From: VAZQ01 sp035293945
Lineage (GTDB): Bacteria; Pseudomonadota; Alphaproteobacteria; Rhizobiales; Xanthobacteraceae
Assembly (NCBI GenBank): GCA_035293945.1
Contig: DATGLV010000024.1
Span: 124,001 to 188,000, forward strand
Reading direction: 5' to 3'
Length of the DNA stretch: 64,000 nt
The translations under genes and the position numbers were made by a program. Below the pieces are notes generated by a model. It did not search any database and was not told where the DNA came from. It saw nothing but the letters and a program-made list of their open reading frames with translations. Positions 8,624 to 17,542 of this stretch are shown here, piece by piece (position 1 is the first letter of the stretch; the number at the start of each line of letters is the position of its first letter).

Positions 8624-10543
8624 ATGTCGCGTCCGCTTGCGGTTTCACCGTCGGTTCCGCTCAACGGCAATGGCCACGCGTCGGTCAAGACCGCCTTTCT
8701 GGGGCTCACCATTGGCAGCATCGGTGTCGTCTACGGCGACATCGGCACCAGCCCACTCTATGCACTGCGCGAAGCGGTGGCTGCCTCGGTCGAGCCCGGG
8801 GGCATGGTGACGCCGGAGGCGATCTTCGGCGTTCTTTCGCTAATCCTTTGGGCGCTGATCGTTACCGTCACGCTCAAATACGTCGTGGTGCTCCTCAAGG
8901 CGGACAATCACGGCGAGGGCGGCACCCTCGCCCTCATGGCGCTGGCGCAGCGGGCGGTGCGCCGGAGCGCCGAGGTCATCGTGCTCTGCGGCATCATCAG
9001 CGCGGCGCTCTTCTATGGCGATGCGATGATCACGCCGGCGCTGTCGGTCTTGTCCGCGATCGAAGGTCTCAAGATCGCCACCCCCACTTTCGACCCCTAC
9101 ATCGTGCCACTGACCATCCTGGTCCTGGTGGCGCTATTTGCGCTCCAGTCGCGCGGGACCGCGAAGGTGGCGGCGTTTTTTGGCCCGATCATGCTGATCT
9201 GGTTTGCGGCCATCGCGCTCGCAGGCGTTGCCCACGTGGCGCGCCGGCCCGAAATCCTGCTCGCATTCAATCCGGCGCACGCGGTCGTCTTCCTGCTCGG
9301 ACACGGCAAGATCGGGCTGGTGACCTTGGGTGCCGTGTTCCTGGCGGTGACCGGAGCCGAAGCGCTCTATGCCGACCTCGGCCATTTCGGCCGCAAGCCG
9401 ATTCGGGCGGCCTGGCTTGGTCTGGTGCTGCCGGCGCTGGCGCTCAATTATCTCGGACAGGGAGCGCTGGTGCTCTCCGACCCGGCCGCGCTCGAGAACC
9501 CGTTCTATCTGCTTTACCCCGACTGGGCGCTGTTGCCGATGGTCATCCTGGCGATGGCGGCGACCGTGATTGCCAGCCAGGCGGTCATTTCCGGAGCCTA
9601 TTCGCTCAGCCAGCAGGCCATACAGCTTGGTCTCTTGCCGCGGCTGGAAATCCGCCACACATCGGAATCGCATTACGGGCAGATCTTTGCCCCGCGAGTG
9701 AACATCCTGCTGCTGTTCGGCGTCCTGATGCTGGTCACGCTATTTCGTTCCTCGAGCGCGCTCGCCTCCGCCTACGGGATCGCGGTGAGCGGCACCATGG
9801 TGGTCACCGGGCTTATGGCCATCGTGGTGGTGTGGAAGGTGTGGCGTTGGTCGCTGCCGGCTGCGATCGCGCTGATGATACCCTTCGTGTGCATCGATGT
9901 GATCTTCTTCAGCGCCAACCTGCTCAAGGTTCTCGAAGGCGGCTGGGTGCCGCTCGCGCTCGGCACCATCCTGATGGTGGTCATGTATACGTGGCGGCGC
10001 GGCACGCGCCTGCTCTACGAAAAGACCCGGCGCCTGGAGACGCCGCTGGAAAGTCTGGTGGGGATGCTCGAGAAGAAGCCGCCCGCCCGCGTCCCCGGCA
10101 CCGCCGTATTCTTGACCAGCGATCCCGCCAGCGCTCCGACCGCGCTTATGCACAGTCTCAAGCACTACAAGGTGCTGCACGAGAAGAACGTCATCCTGAC
10201 CATCGAGACTGCCCCCACGCCGCGCGTCAATCCGACCGACCGGGTGCGCATCGAGCCCGTCGGCGACACCTTCACCCGGGTGAACCTGCGGTTTGGCTTC
10301 ATGGAAAGGCCCAATGTGCCCAAGGCGCTGGCGATCGCGCGCAAGCTCGGCTGGACCTTCGACATCATGTCCACGTCGTTCTTCCTCTCGCGCCGGGCGC
10401 TCAAGCCGGCCGCGCATTCGGGCATGCCGCGCTGGCAGGACCGGCTGTTTATTCTGCTGACGCGGGTCGCCAATGACGCGACCGACTACTTCCAGATTCC
10501 GACCGACCGCGTGGTCGAGGTCGGCACGCAAGTGAGCATTTGA
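8624..10543 (+). CDS. kup: Kup-type low-affinity potassium uptake protein
   Basis: 639 residues with about twelve hydrophobic helices followed by a cytosolic C-terminal domain, matching Kup/HAK/KT length. The family's first-helix signature LTIGSIGVVYGDIGTSPLYALREA is spread over residues 28-50, and GAEALYADLGHFG and the loop around residue 310 (SQAVISGAYSLSQQA) are further hallmarks. It imports K+ with protons. Transcribed alone. Confidence 0.95.
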   Translation: MSRPLAVSPSVPLNGNGHASVKTAFLGLTIGSIGVVYGDIGTSPLYALREAVAASVEPGGMVTPEAIFGVLSLILWALIVTVTLKYVVVLLKADNHGEGGTLALMALAQRAVRRSAEVIVLCGIISAALFYGDAMITPALSVLSAIEGLKIATPTFDPYIVPLTILVLVALFALQSRGTAKVAAFFGPIMLIWFAAIALAGVAHVARRPEILLAFNPAHAVVFLLGHGKIGLVTLGAVFLAVTGAEALYADLGHFGRKPIRAAWLGLVLPALALNYLGQGALVLSDPAALENPFYLLYPDWALLPMVILAMAATVIASQAVISGAYSLSQQAIQLGLLPRLEIRHTSESHYGQIFAPRVNILLLFGVLMLVTLFRSSSALASAYGIAVSGTMVVTGLMAIVVVWKVWRWSLPAAIALMIPFVCIDVIFFSANLLKVLEGGWVPLALGTILMVVMYTWRRGTRLLYEKTRRLETPLESLVGMLEKKPPARVPGTAVFLTSDPASAPTALMHSLKHYKVLHEKNVILTIETAPTPRVNPTDRVRIEPVGDTFTRVNLRFGFMERPNVPKALAIARKLGWTFDIMSTSFFLSRRALKPAAHSGMPRWQDRLFILLTRVANDATDYFQIPTDRVVEVGTQVSI

Positions 10544-10651
10544 TCGCCGGGCTTCCCGCGTGCCAGAATACGTTTGACGGGGCCGCGCGAGATACCGGGG
10601 CAGATTTCGCCGCACGCCACGTCCCACGGAACGCCTGACAGGGAGAGCCGC

Positions 10652-10987
10652 ATGGCGGATGGATCCGATCCCCGCGTTCATGACCTGACGCCGGCGGATG
10701 TTGCGCAAGGCCTGCGAGAAGGCCGCATGCTGCTGGTCGATGTGCGTGAGGATAATGAGGTCGCGGTGGAGCGCTACCCGGACGCGGTGGTGGTTCCCCT
10801 TTCCGGCTTTGATCCGGCTGCGATTCCGGACCCGCAAGGGCGACAGGTCGTGTTCGCGTGCCGCTCCGGCCGGCGTTCGATCACCGCCTCGCTCGCCGCC
10901 CAAGAACGCGGCTATCCCTACAATGCGCATCTTGCGGGCGGCATCCTGGCCTGGAAGGCTGCTGGGCTCGACACCGAAACTGGCTGA
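10652..10987 (+). CDS. Rhodanese-like domain protein
   Basis: 111 residues, a single rhodanese domain. The active loop is ACRSGRRS with the thiol Cys near residue 70, preceded by LLVDVREDNEV and followed by AHLAGGILAWKAAGL, all standard for single-domain sulfurtransferases. The start is ATG 10652 (MADGSDPRV) behind GGGAG; the open frame extends 26 codons further without a ribosome site. The sulfur acceptor is unknown. Confidence 0.88.
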   Translation: MADGSDPRVHDLTPADVAQGLREGRMLLVDVREDNEVAVERYPDAVVVPLSGFDPAAIPDPQGRQVVFACRSGRRSITASLAAQERGYPYNAHLAGGILAWKAAGLDTETG

Positions 10988-11053
10988 CGGGCTTCTTAAA
11001 GCAACTCTCCTGAAGCGGCTTGAACCACCATCTGAGGAGGCGTCCGCAACATC

Positions 11054-12148
11054 ATGCTTCGCACCCTTGCTTTTTCGGTCGCCGCAGTTGCTGCCCTCGC
11101 GACCGGCTCCGCCCACGCGCAGGGCCAGGTCGTGAATGTCTACAATTGGTCGGACTACATCGAGCCGAGCCTCATCGAGGATTTCACCAAGCAAACCGGC
11201 ATCAAGGTGCGCTACGACACCTTCGATTCCAACGACACTTTGGAAACCAAGCTGCTCGCCGGAAAATCCGGCTACGACGTGGTGGTTCCGTCCGGCTTCT
11301 TCCTCGAGCGCCAGATCAAGGCGGGGGTGTTCCAGAAGCTCGACAAGAGCAAGATCCCGAACCTCGCCAATATGTGGCCGGAGATCACGCAGCGGCTCGC
11401 GGTGCACGATCCCGGCAATCTCTACGGCGTCAACTACATGTGGGGCACGACCGGGATCGGCTACAATGTCGCCAAGGTGAGCGAGATCCTCGGGCCGGAT
11501 GCAAAGATCGACAGCTGGGACGTCGTCTTCAATCCGGATATCCTTTCCAAGTTCAAGAGCTGCGGCATCTATCTGCTCGATTCATCCGACGACATCCTGC
11601 CGCAGGCGCTCCAGCATCTCGGCCTCGATCCCAATTCGCACAACCCGGCGGATCTGCAGAAGGCCGCTGATCTGGTGATCAAGATCCGTCCGTTCGTGCG
11701 CAAGTTCCATTCCTCCGAATATCTTGATGCGATCGCGTCCGGGGAGATCTGCTTTGCGGTCGGCTTTTCCGGCGACTTCAAGCAGGCGCAGAAGCGCGCA
11801 GCCGAGGCCAAGAACGGCGTCCAGGTCGCCTACGCGATTCCCAAGGAGGGCGCGCAGCTGTGGTTCGACAACTTGGCGATCCCGAAGGACGCCAAGCATG
11901 TCGCCGAGGCGCATGCCTTCATCAACTACCTGCAGACTCCGGAAGTCGCCGCCAAGAACTCCAATTTCATCTCCTACGCCAACGGCAACCTGGCGAGCCA
12001 GAAGTTCATCGACAAGGCAGTGCTCGACGACAAGACCATCTACCCGGACGCGGAGACCATGAGCCGCCTCTACACCATCAAGGTCTATGATGCGGCGACG
12101 CAGCGCCTGATGAACCGGCTGTGGACCAAGATCAAGACCGGGCGCTAA
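11054..12148 (+). CDS. Polyamine-type ABC transporter substrate-binding protein
   Basis: 364 residues. A signal peptide (LRTLAFSVAAVAALATGSAHA) precedes VVNVYNWSDYIEPSLIEDF, the standard opening of PotD/PotF putrescine/spermidine-binding proteins; YDVVVPSGFFLERQ and WGTTGIGYNVAKV follow. Length and layout match PotF. No potGHI permease or ATPase genes are adjacent, so it must work with components encoded elsewhere. GAGGAGG lies 13-14 bases before ATG 11054. Confidence 0.9.
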   Translation: MLRTLAFSVAAVAALATGSAHAQGQVVNVYNWSDYIEPSLIEDFTKQTGIKVRYDTFDSNDTLETKLLAGKSGYDVVVPSGFFLERQIKAGVFQKLDKSKIPNLANMWPEITQRLAVHDPGNLYGVNYMWGTTGIGYNVAKVSEILGPDAKIDSWDVVFNPDILSKFKSCGIYLLDSSDDILPQALQHLGLDPNSHNPADLQKAADLVIKIRPFVRKFHSSEYLDAIASGEICFAVGFSGDFKQAQKRAAEAKNGVQVAYAIPKEGAQLWFDNLAIPKDAKHVAEAHAFINYLQTPEVAAKNSNFISYANGNLASQKFIDKAVLDDKTIYPDAETMSRLYTIKVYDAATQRLMNRLWTKIKTGR

Positions 12149-12160
12149 CCACGTCCTCTT

Positions 12161-13093
12161 TCACCGCCAACGGCGGTGCAGCCATAGCCATTGCTCGGGA
12201 TGCTCGCGCACCCAGCCTTCGATCACGTTGGTGATCACCTGCATGGTCCCGGCAATGTCGATCTTTCCCTCGGCGTCGCGCGCGGGCGTGATGGCGTCGG
12301 TCAGCTCGATGGTGAAGCGGTTGCGATCGTCGGCGCGGCGAACCACCCGGGTGCCGTGGATCGGGCATTCAACGTGGCGGGCAAGCTGCGCGATCAGCGG
12401 GTTGGCTTTGGCGGGCCGGCCGAAGAAGGTAACGTCCACGCCTTTGACGAAATGCTGGTCGGCGAGCATGGCCACGTGCCGGTTCGCCTCCAATAGGCGC
12501 AGCAGGCGGACCGGAGCATCAAGGCCGGTCGGCACCAGCGTGCCCATGCAGCCGGCACGGATGTTGAGGACTGCGTCACTGACCGCGCGAATGTTCGGCC
12601 GCCGGAACAGCACCGCACTATCGAGGCCGTGGCGGGCCGCAATCAGCGCCGGCAGCTCCCAATTGGCGAGGTGCGCCGCAAAGATCAGCGACGGCTTGTT
12701 GCTGCCGCGCAGGGCCAGGAAGCGCGCCGAGGTCGCCGCGTCCGCCCAGATATCGTCCTCCGGCGAGGCGGGATCGGAACTGGTCAGGCGTTCGATCTGC
12801 GCGAACTCGACCGCAAAGCGACCGAGATTGTCCCAGACGCCCCGGAGAATTCGCTCGATCTCAACCTCCGGCTTGTCCGGAAATGCGGCGATGAGATTGG
12901 CGCGGCCGAGGCGATGCTCGGGCAGAAGCGGCCCAAGCCGGCGCATGGCGCCGCCCCAGAAATCAGCCGTGCGACGGCGAGGCGTCGCTCTGATCGTGCG
13001 CAGCACGCCGCGCGTAAGATGGCCCAGGCTCGCGTCCACGAGCGGCATAAGACGGGCGAGGAGGGCGCGTCCTGGGCGCGCTTGCTTGGGCAT
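12161..13093 (-). CDS. lpxXL: Lipid A VLCFA acyltransferase LpxXL
   Basis: 310 residues of the LpxL/HtrB acyltransferase family. The HX4E catalytic motif is in AAHLANWELPAL (about residues 150-161), followed by ADQHFVKGVDVTFFGRPA. It is last in an acpXL-fabZXL-fabF2XL-fabF1XL-adhXL series, six bases after adhXL, which identifies it as LpxXL. That enzyme transfers the very-long-chain hydroxy-acyl group (27-hydroxyoctacosanoate in rhizobia) from AcpXL to lipid A at the inner membrane. The acyl length here is inferred from the cluster. Confidence 0.9.
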   Translation of the reverse strand: MPKQARPGRALLARLMPLVDASLGHLTRGVLRTIRATPRRRTADFWGGAMRRLGPLLPEHRLGRANLIAAFPDKPEVEIERILRGVWDNLGRFAVEFAQIERLTSSDPASPEDDIWADAATSARFLALRGSNKPSLIFAAHLANWELPALIAARHGLDSAVLFRRPNIRAVSDAVLNIRAGCMGTLVPTGLDAPVRLLRLLEANRHVAMLADQHFVKGVDVTFFGRPAKANPLIAQLARHVECPIHGTRVVRRADDRNRFTIELTDAITPARDAEGKIDIAGTMQVITNVIEGWVREHPEQWLWLHRRWR

Positions 13094-13099
13094 TGCGTT

Positions 13100-14134
13100 T
13101 TAGAAAGTAATGATAATCTTGCCGAATACTTGCCGGCTTTCCAGCCGCTCGAGACCGCGCGCGAATTCCGGCAGCTGAAACTCGCTGTCGATCACCGGCC
13201 GCATGCCGCCGGCCATCTTGGCCAGGCTCTCGCGAATATTACGCATCGATGCGCCGAACGAGCCGATGATGCGATATTGTTGCTGAAAGACCTGCATCAG
13301 GTTGAGCGTCGTTGTGGGGCCGGAGGTCGCCCCGCAGGTGACGAGTCGCCCGCCGCGCTTGAGGCACAACAGCGACCCGTTGAAAGTGTCGGCCCCGACG
13401 TGCTCGAAAACTACGTCGACGCCCTTCTTGCCGGTGAGCTTGCGCACCGTGCCCTCGAAGCGCTCGCACCGATAATTGATCACGTGATCGGCGCCCAAGG
13501 CTTTTGCCTTCGCGGCCTTGGCGTCGTCGCCCACCGTGGTGATCACGGTCGCCCCGATGGCCTTCGCCATCTGGATCGCCGCCGTGCCGATGCCGGAGCC
13601 GCCCGCGTGCACCAGCACGGTCTCGCCGGCTTCGAGCTTGGCATTGTCGAACAGCATGTGCTGCACCGTGGAGAAAGCGATCGGCGCGCAGGCGGCTTCG
13701 CGGAACGTAACTCCCGGCGGTACCGGAATGACCAGCCGCGCCGGCATGTTGACGAGCTCGCGGGCAAAGCCGTCGACATGAAAGCCCATGATGCCGGCGA
13801 TCGCCTCGCACAAATTATCGCGTCCCTCGCGGCAGGCCCTGCAGGCCCCGCAGGTCAGTCCGCCGTACATCACCACGGCATCGCCCAACCTGAATCCGGG
13901 CGCGTCAGGCCCGACCGCCACGATCTCGCCCGCCGCCTCGGCGCCGACTGCGAGCGGGAGCTTGCGCTTGGCGAAGGCCATGCCGCGCCAGCCCCAAACG
14001 TCGATGTGGTTCAGCGCGACCGCCTTGACGCGGATCTGCACCTCTGCGGCCGCGGGCGGCGGCGGGGAGGGGATCTCGCACAGCTCGAGCTTGCGATCGG
14101 CGACGAGGGTGAGCGCGCGTGAGAAAGCCGACAT
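13100..14134 (-). CDS. adhXL: Zinc-type alcohol dehydrogenase of VLCFA cluster
   Basis: 344 residues of the MDR (zinc-binding dehydrogenase/quinone reductase-like) family. N-terminal catalytic domain: ALNHIDVWGWRGM, a structural four-Cys lobe CGACRACREGRDNLC (about 97-111), then the Rossmann part VLVHAGGSGIGTAAIQMAKA and VITTVGDDAKA. In rhizobial VLCFA clusters one or two such genes sit between fabF1XL and lpxXL; the proposed job is a reductive step, probably enoyl reduction or oxidoreduction of the growing chain. 67 bases after fabF1XL and six before lpxXL. Confidence 0.85.
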   Translation of the reverse strand: MSAFSRALTLVADRKLELCEIPSPPPPAAAEVQIRVKAVALNHIDVWGWRGMAFAKRKLPLAVGAEAAGEIVAVGPDAPGFRLGDAVVMYGGLTCGACRACREGRDNLCEAIAGIMGFHVDGFARELVNMPARLVIPVPPGVTFREAACAPIAFSTVQHMLFDNAKLEAGETVLVHAGGSGIGTAAIQMAKAIGATVITTVGDDAKAAKAKALGADHVINYRCERFEGTVRKLTGKKGVDVVFEHVGADTFNGSLLCLKRGGRLVTCGATSGPTTTLNLMQVFQQQYRIIGSFGASMRNIRESLAKMAGGMRPVIDSEFQLPEFARGLERLESRQVFGKIIITF

Positions 14135-14201
14135 AGTCCGTCAGTGACGCCGTCAATCGGCAGAATGCAACGACTTTATTCGCTGCCGCGCCGGAGCCGG
14201 A

Positions 14202-15482
14202 TCACGCCGGCTCCCGGGCAAACACGAGCGATACGTTCTGCCCGCCGAAGCCGAACGAATTGGAGAGCGCGTGGCGCACCTTCGCGGGCCGCGCAACATT
14301 TGGAACCACGTCGAGCGGCAGCGAGGGGTCCGCGACATGGTAATTGATGGTCGGCGGCAGCACTTCCCGGTCGAGCGTCAACAGCGTGATCACCGCCTCG
14401 ACGGCGCCGGCGGCCGACAGCGTGTGCCCGATCATCGATTTATTGGAGGAGATCGGCAGATGCTTGGCGCGCTCGCCGAACACCGCGGCGGTGGCGAGGC
14501 CTTCCATCTTGTCGTTCTCCGGCGTGCCGGTGCCGTGCGGATTGATATAATCGATGTCGTCGGCCGTGATCCCCGCATCCGCGATGGCATTGCGGATGCA
14601 GCCGATGATCGGCCGCCCGTCCGGGCTCGAGCGTGTGCGGTGAAAGGAATCCGCCATCTCGCCGCAGCCCTCGATCACGCCCTTGAGCGCTGCGCCGCGC
14701 GCGAGCGCATGCTCGAGGCTCTCGATCACCAGTGCGGCGGCGCCTTCCGCCATGACGAATCCGTCGCGGTTCTTGGCGAACGGCTTGGCGGCGCCCTGCG
14801 GCGGATCATTGGCGGTCGAAAGCGCCGACAACAGCGAGAAGCGAACAAGCGATTCCGGGTTGATGGATCCGTCGGTGCCGATGCACAGCGCGGCCTCGGT
14901 TTCGCCCCGCCGGATCGCCTCGATGCCGAGCTGGATCGCGGAAGCCCCGGAGGCGCAGGCGGTCGACAGTGAGATCGGCGAACCTTTGGTGCCGAAGCGT
15001 TCGGCGAGCCCGTCGGCGACCGAGACGAACTGGAAGCGGTGATGGAAGCCTTCGAATGGTCCCGTATCGCCGCCACGGATCAGATCCTGATTGGTGACGC
15101 CGTCGTTGGCGCCGGAGGCTTCGGCCACAATGCGTCGCTGCGGCCATTCGAGCTCGATCGGCGGCACAGCGAGGAAGAGCGGGCCGGGAAAATCGGCGAC
15201 GCCGCCGATGGCGGCTTGGGCAATCGCTTCCTCCGCCGCGATGGTGGCCAGCCGTTCGGACAGCTCCGGCGAGCTCAGCGGCTCGACCGGAACGAAATCG
15301 ATCGTTCCGGCGATGCGAGTCTTCAGACCGGCGGTCGCAAAACGCGTGATGGCGTGGATGCCGGATTCGCCTGCGGTGAGCGCCCGCCAGTTGTCTTGCC
15401 AGCCGGTGCCGAGCGAGGTCACGACACCCATGCCGGTGACGACCACGATCGGGCGCCCGGCGTGATCACGATAGCGCGGCAT
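14202..15482 (-). CDS. fabF1XL: Beta-ketoacyl-ACP synthase FabF1XL (catalytic)
   Basis: 426 residues from ATG 15482 (MPRYRDHAGRPIVVVTGMG), preceded by GGAGGGG; the open frame extends 37 codons upstream without support. The KAS II catalytic set is complete: Cys176 in STACASGAS, His316 in NPHGTGTPEND, Lys348 and His353 in SNKSMIGHT. It extends acyl chains on AcpXL towards C28. Its partner fabF2XL immediately upstream lacks the cysteine, so the two likely act as a KS-alpha/KS-beta heterodimer. Confidence 0.92.
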   Translation of the reverse strand: MPRYRDHAGRPIVVVTGMGVVTSLGTGWQDNWRALTAGESGIHAITRFATAGLKTRIAGTIDFVPVEPLSSPELSERLATIAAEEAIAQAAIGGVADFPGPLFLAVPPIELEWPQRRIVAEASGANDGVTNQDLIRGGDTGPFEGFHHRFQFVSVADGLAERFGTKGSPISLSTACASGASAIQLGIEAIRRGETEAALCIGTDGSINPESLVRFSLLSALSTANDPPQGAAKPFAKNRDGFVMAEGAAALVIESLEHALARGAALKGVIEGCGEMADSFHRTRSSPDGRPIIGCIRNAIADAGITADDIDYINPHGTGTPENDKMEGLATAAVFGERAKHLPISSNKSMIGHTLSAAGAVEAVITLLTLDREVLPPTINYHVADPSLPLDVVPNVARPAKVRHALSNSFGFGGQNVSLVFAREPA

Positions 15483-15510
15483 GTAAAATCCCCCTCCATC
15501 AGGCAGGTGG

Positions 15511-16719
15511 TTATTCAACCTTTTCGAGCAGAGCGAGACCTTCGCCCCGCCAATGCCCGACGCTGGTGACAACGACCTGCCGCGGCGCCTCATTCATAGC
15601 ACGCTCGAAGCCGGTCGGGTCGAAGGAAGCAAACAAGCGGCCCTCTCGCAACGCCATAGCGGCCAGCGCGACGTTCATGGGAAATTGTGCTTCCACCCCA
15701 TGCCCGAGATGGGAACCGGTTGCCCGCACCGCAATCCCGCCCCGCGCTTCCAGGAAGGCGCGCTCCTCCGCGGTCGCCGGCTCAACTCCGCTCGCCCCGG
15801 AAATGATCGCAAGCTCAGGGGTCACAAGCCGTGGCGCGATGCTCGCCCACTGCTGATCGAGCATTGCCGTAATGGCGCCCGGGCTGCGCTTCGCATGTCC
15901 GGACAAGACCGCGGCCAGTCGCGCGAACGGAGTGGCCGCGCGCGTGCGTGCATGCATGCGCTCCTCGATCACGAGGAACGCTCCGATCGAGCCGGATGCG
16001 GTCCCGCCGCCTGCTGGGGCCCGCTCCCACAGGGTCTTGAGCTCGCCGCGCCACAGACAGCGTCCCATGATGAGCAACAGAATGGTGGAGATCTGATCTG
16101 CGTTGGCACAGCCGCCGACGAGCGCAATCTCGCTTTGTCCGGCGATGATGCGGGCTTGCGCGACACGCAACGCATTGACGCCGGCCGATTCCTCTCCCAT
16201 GAAAGTGCGCGAAGAGCCGGTGACGCCGTGCACGATCGAAATATTACCGGCCACCAGATTGGAGAGCTGCGCCAGAAAAAGCGTCGGGCGCAGATCGTTC
16301 ATCAGCCGTTCGTTGAGAAAAACGTCGGGGCGATCGCTCTTGCGCAAGCCTGACAGGATCATCGCGTCAACGGCTGCGTCGCGCTCGCCGCCGCCGGCGG
16401 CGACGATCATGTCCATGCGTGCCAGCAATTCCGAGTTGCCCTTGACGCCGGCGCTGTCGAGCGCAAGCCCGGCCGCATAGGTGCCGATGCGCTGCCAAGT
16501 CTCCATCTGGCGCTGATCGCCCTTCTTGGGAATCTGCTTGTCGAAGTCGAGCGGCGCGATTGGGTGGATGACGAACGGCGCCCACGACTTGGTGTCGGCT
16601 GGGCCGGGCGGAGAGTTGAGGCCTTGCCAGTGCGCTTGGAGCCCTTCTCCCAGCGTCGACACGATGCCGATTCCGGTGATCCAAGCTTCACGCTCCGCCG
16701 GCGTCGCCTTCTCAGCCAT
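15511..16719 (-). CDS. fabF2XL: FabF2XL, chain-length-factor-like ketosynthase
   Basis: 402 residues, a thiolase-fold KAS that opens WITGIGIVSTLGEGLQAHW. Compared with FabF1XL, the nucleophile region reads RTFMGEESAGVNALR, with a Glu near residue 177 where Cys should be, and NPHGTGT is replaced by SGASGVEPA; only the second His (HLGHGVEA) is kept. It is therefore probably not an independent condensing enzyme but a structural or chain-length partner of FabF1XL. ATG 16719 overlaps the end of fabZXL by eight bases, indicating translational coupling. Confidence 0.88.
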   Translation of the reverse strand: MAEKATPAEREAWITGIGIVSTLGEGLQAHWQGLNSPPGPADTKSWAPFVIHPIAPLDFDKQIPKKGDQRQMETWQRIGTYAAGLALDSAGVKGNSELLARMDMIVAAGGGERDAAVDAMILSGLRKSDRPDVFLNERLMNDLRPTLFLAQLSNLVAGNISIVHGVTGSSRTFMGEESAGVNALRVAQARIIAGQSEIALVGGCANADQISTILLLIMGRCLWRGELKTLWERAPAGGGTASGSIGAFLVIEERMHARTRAATPFARLAAVLSGHAKRSPGAITAMLDQQWASIAPRLVTPELAIISGASGVEPATAEERAFLEARGGIAVRATGSHLGHGVEAQFPMNVALAAMALREGRLFASFDPTGFERAMNEAPRQVVVTSVGHWRGEGLALLEKVE

Positions 16720-17185
16720 TGGTTGGCTGCTCCATCGGGAAGGCGAGGGCGGCTGCCGCCCGCTCCATATGCGCGCGGAATTCCTGGTTGGGGAATTCGA
16801 CCACCCGGAAGGTGATCTCGGCATTGCAGGCGAGCTTGCCGCCGTTGTGGATCTCGGCTTTGGTTCGCGCGAACCCCGATCCTTCATGCAGGAGTGTTGC
16901 GGTGACCTCGAGCCGGTCACCGGGCTTGATGAAGGCGCGCAGCTTCGCCTCTTTGACAGCCGCCAGGAACGGCATGCGCGCGAATCCGGTCGCCGCGATA
17001 ATGAGCCACCCCGAGGTCTGTGCCATGCTTTCGATGAGCAGCACTCCCGGCATCAGCGGCAGGCCGGGGAAATGGCCCTCGAAAATCGTCGACTCACTCG
17101 GAACGGTGGCCAGCGTGCGAATGGTGCGGTGACCCAGGTCGAGGTCGAGGACCCGATCGATCAGCTGAAAATATTCGAAACGCAT
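16712..17185 (-). CDS. fabZXL: 3-hydroxyacyl-ACP dehydratase FabZXL
   Basis: 157 residues with a hot-dog fold. The FabZ active site is present: His38 in FEGHFPGLPLMPG and Glu52 in LLIESMAQ. It dehydrates hydroxyacyl chains on AcpXL. It sits between acpXL and fabF2XL and overlaps the latter. The gap to acpXL is filled by a short degenerate direct repeat. Confidence 0.92.
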   Translation of the reverse strand: MRFEYFQLIDRVLDLDLGHRTIRTLATVPSESTIFEGHFPGLPLMPGVLLIESMAQTSGWLIIAATGFARMPFLAAVKEAKLRAFIKPGDRLEVTATLLHEGSGFARTKAEIHNGGKLACNAEITFRVVEFPNQEFRAHMERAAAALAFPMEQPTNG

Positions 17186-17186
17186 A

Positions 17187-17266
17187 CCCGGTGTTCATGC
17201 GCTCTGGGATTCATGCGCCGTTGCATTCATCTGCGTCGGATTCATGCATGTGCGTCGGATTCATGC
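17187..17266. repeat. Degenerate direct repeat between acpXL and fabZXL
   Basis: The motif TGCGTCGGATTCATGC occurs twice (17232-17247 and 17251-17266, period 19), and shorter TTCATGCG variants lie at 17190 and 17210. The last copy overlaps the acpXL stop codon, so the spacer appears to be an iteration of the acpXL 3' end. A regulatory role is not evident. Confidence 0.6.
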
Positions 17267-17542
17267 GCTCTTGGCGGCGACGAGACCATCGATATGCGCG
17301 CACAGGTTCTTCAGAACGAAGTACTGCTCGGTCGTTGCTTTGCCCTCGTTGACCTCTTGGGTCCATTGCTCGAGCGGCATCTTGATTCCAAACGCCTTGT
17401 CGATCGCGAATGCGACGTCAAGAAAGTCGAGACTGTCGATGCCGAGATCATTGATCGCATGGCTCTCGGGCTTGATCGTATCGCGGGGAATATCGCACGT
17501 CTCGGCAATGATATTGGCCACGGCGTCGAAGGTCGATGACAT
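17261..17542 (-). CDS. acpXL: Specialised acyl carrier protein AcpXL
   Basis: 93 residues. The 4'-phosphopantetheine site is Ser37 in DLGIDSLDFLDVAFAIDK, followed by FGIKMPLEQWTQEVNEGKAT and a YFVLKNLCAHID helix. This C-terminal part is specific to AcpXL and differs from the housekeeping AcpP. It carries the very-long-chain acyl group destined for lipid A. The start is ATG 17542 with AAGGA about eight bases upstream; the open frame adds seven codons. It is first in the operon. Confidence 0.95.
   Translation of the reverse strand: MSSTFDAVANIIAETCDIPRDTIKPESHAINDLGIDSLDFLDVAFAIDKAFGIKMPLEQWTQEVNEGKATTEQYFVLKNLCAHIDGLVAAKSA

Noticed and set aside
8563..10476. Second long plus frame overlapping kup
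   Set aside because: Out-of-frame shadow; kup has all family signatures.
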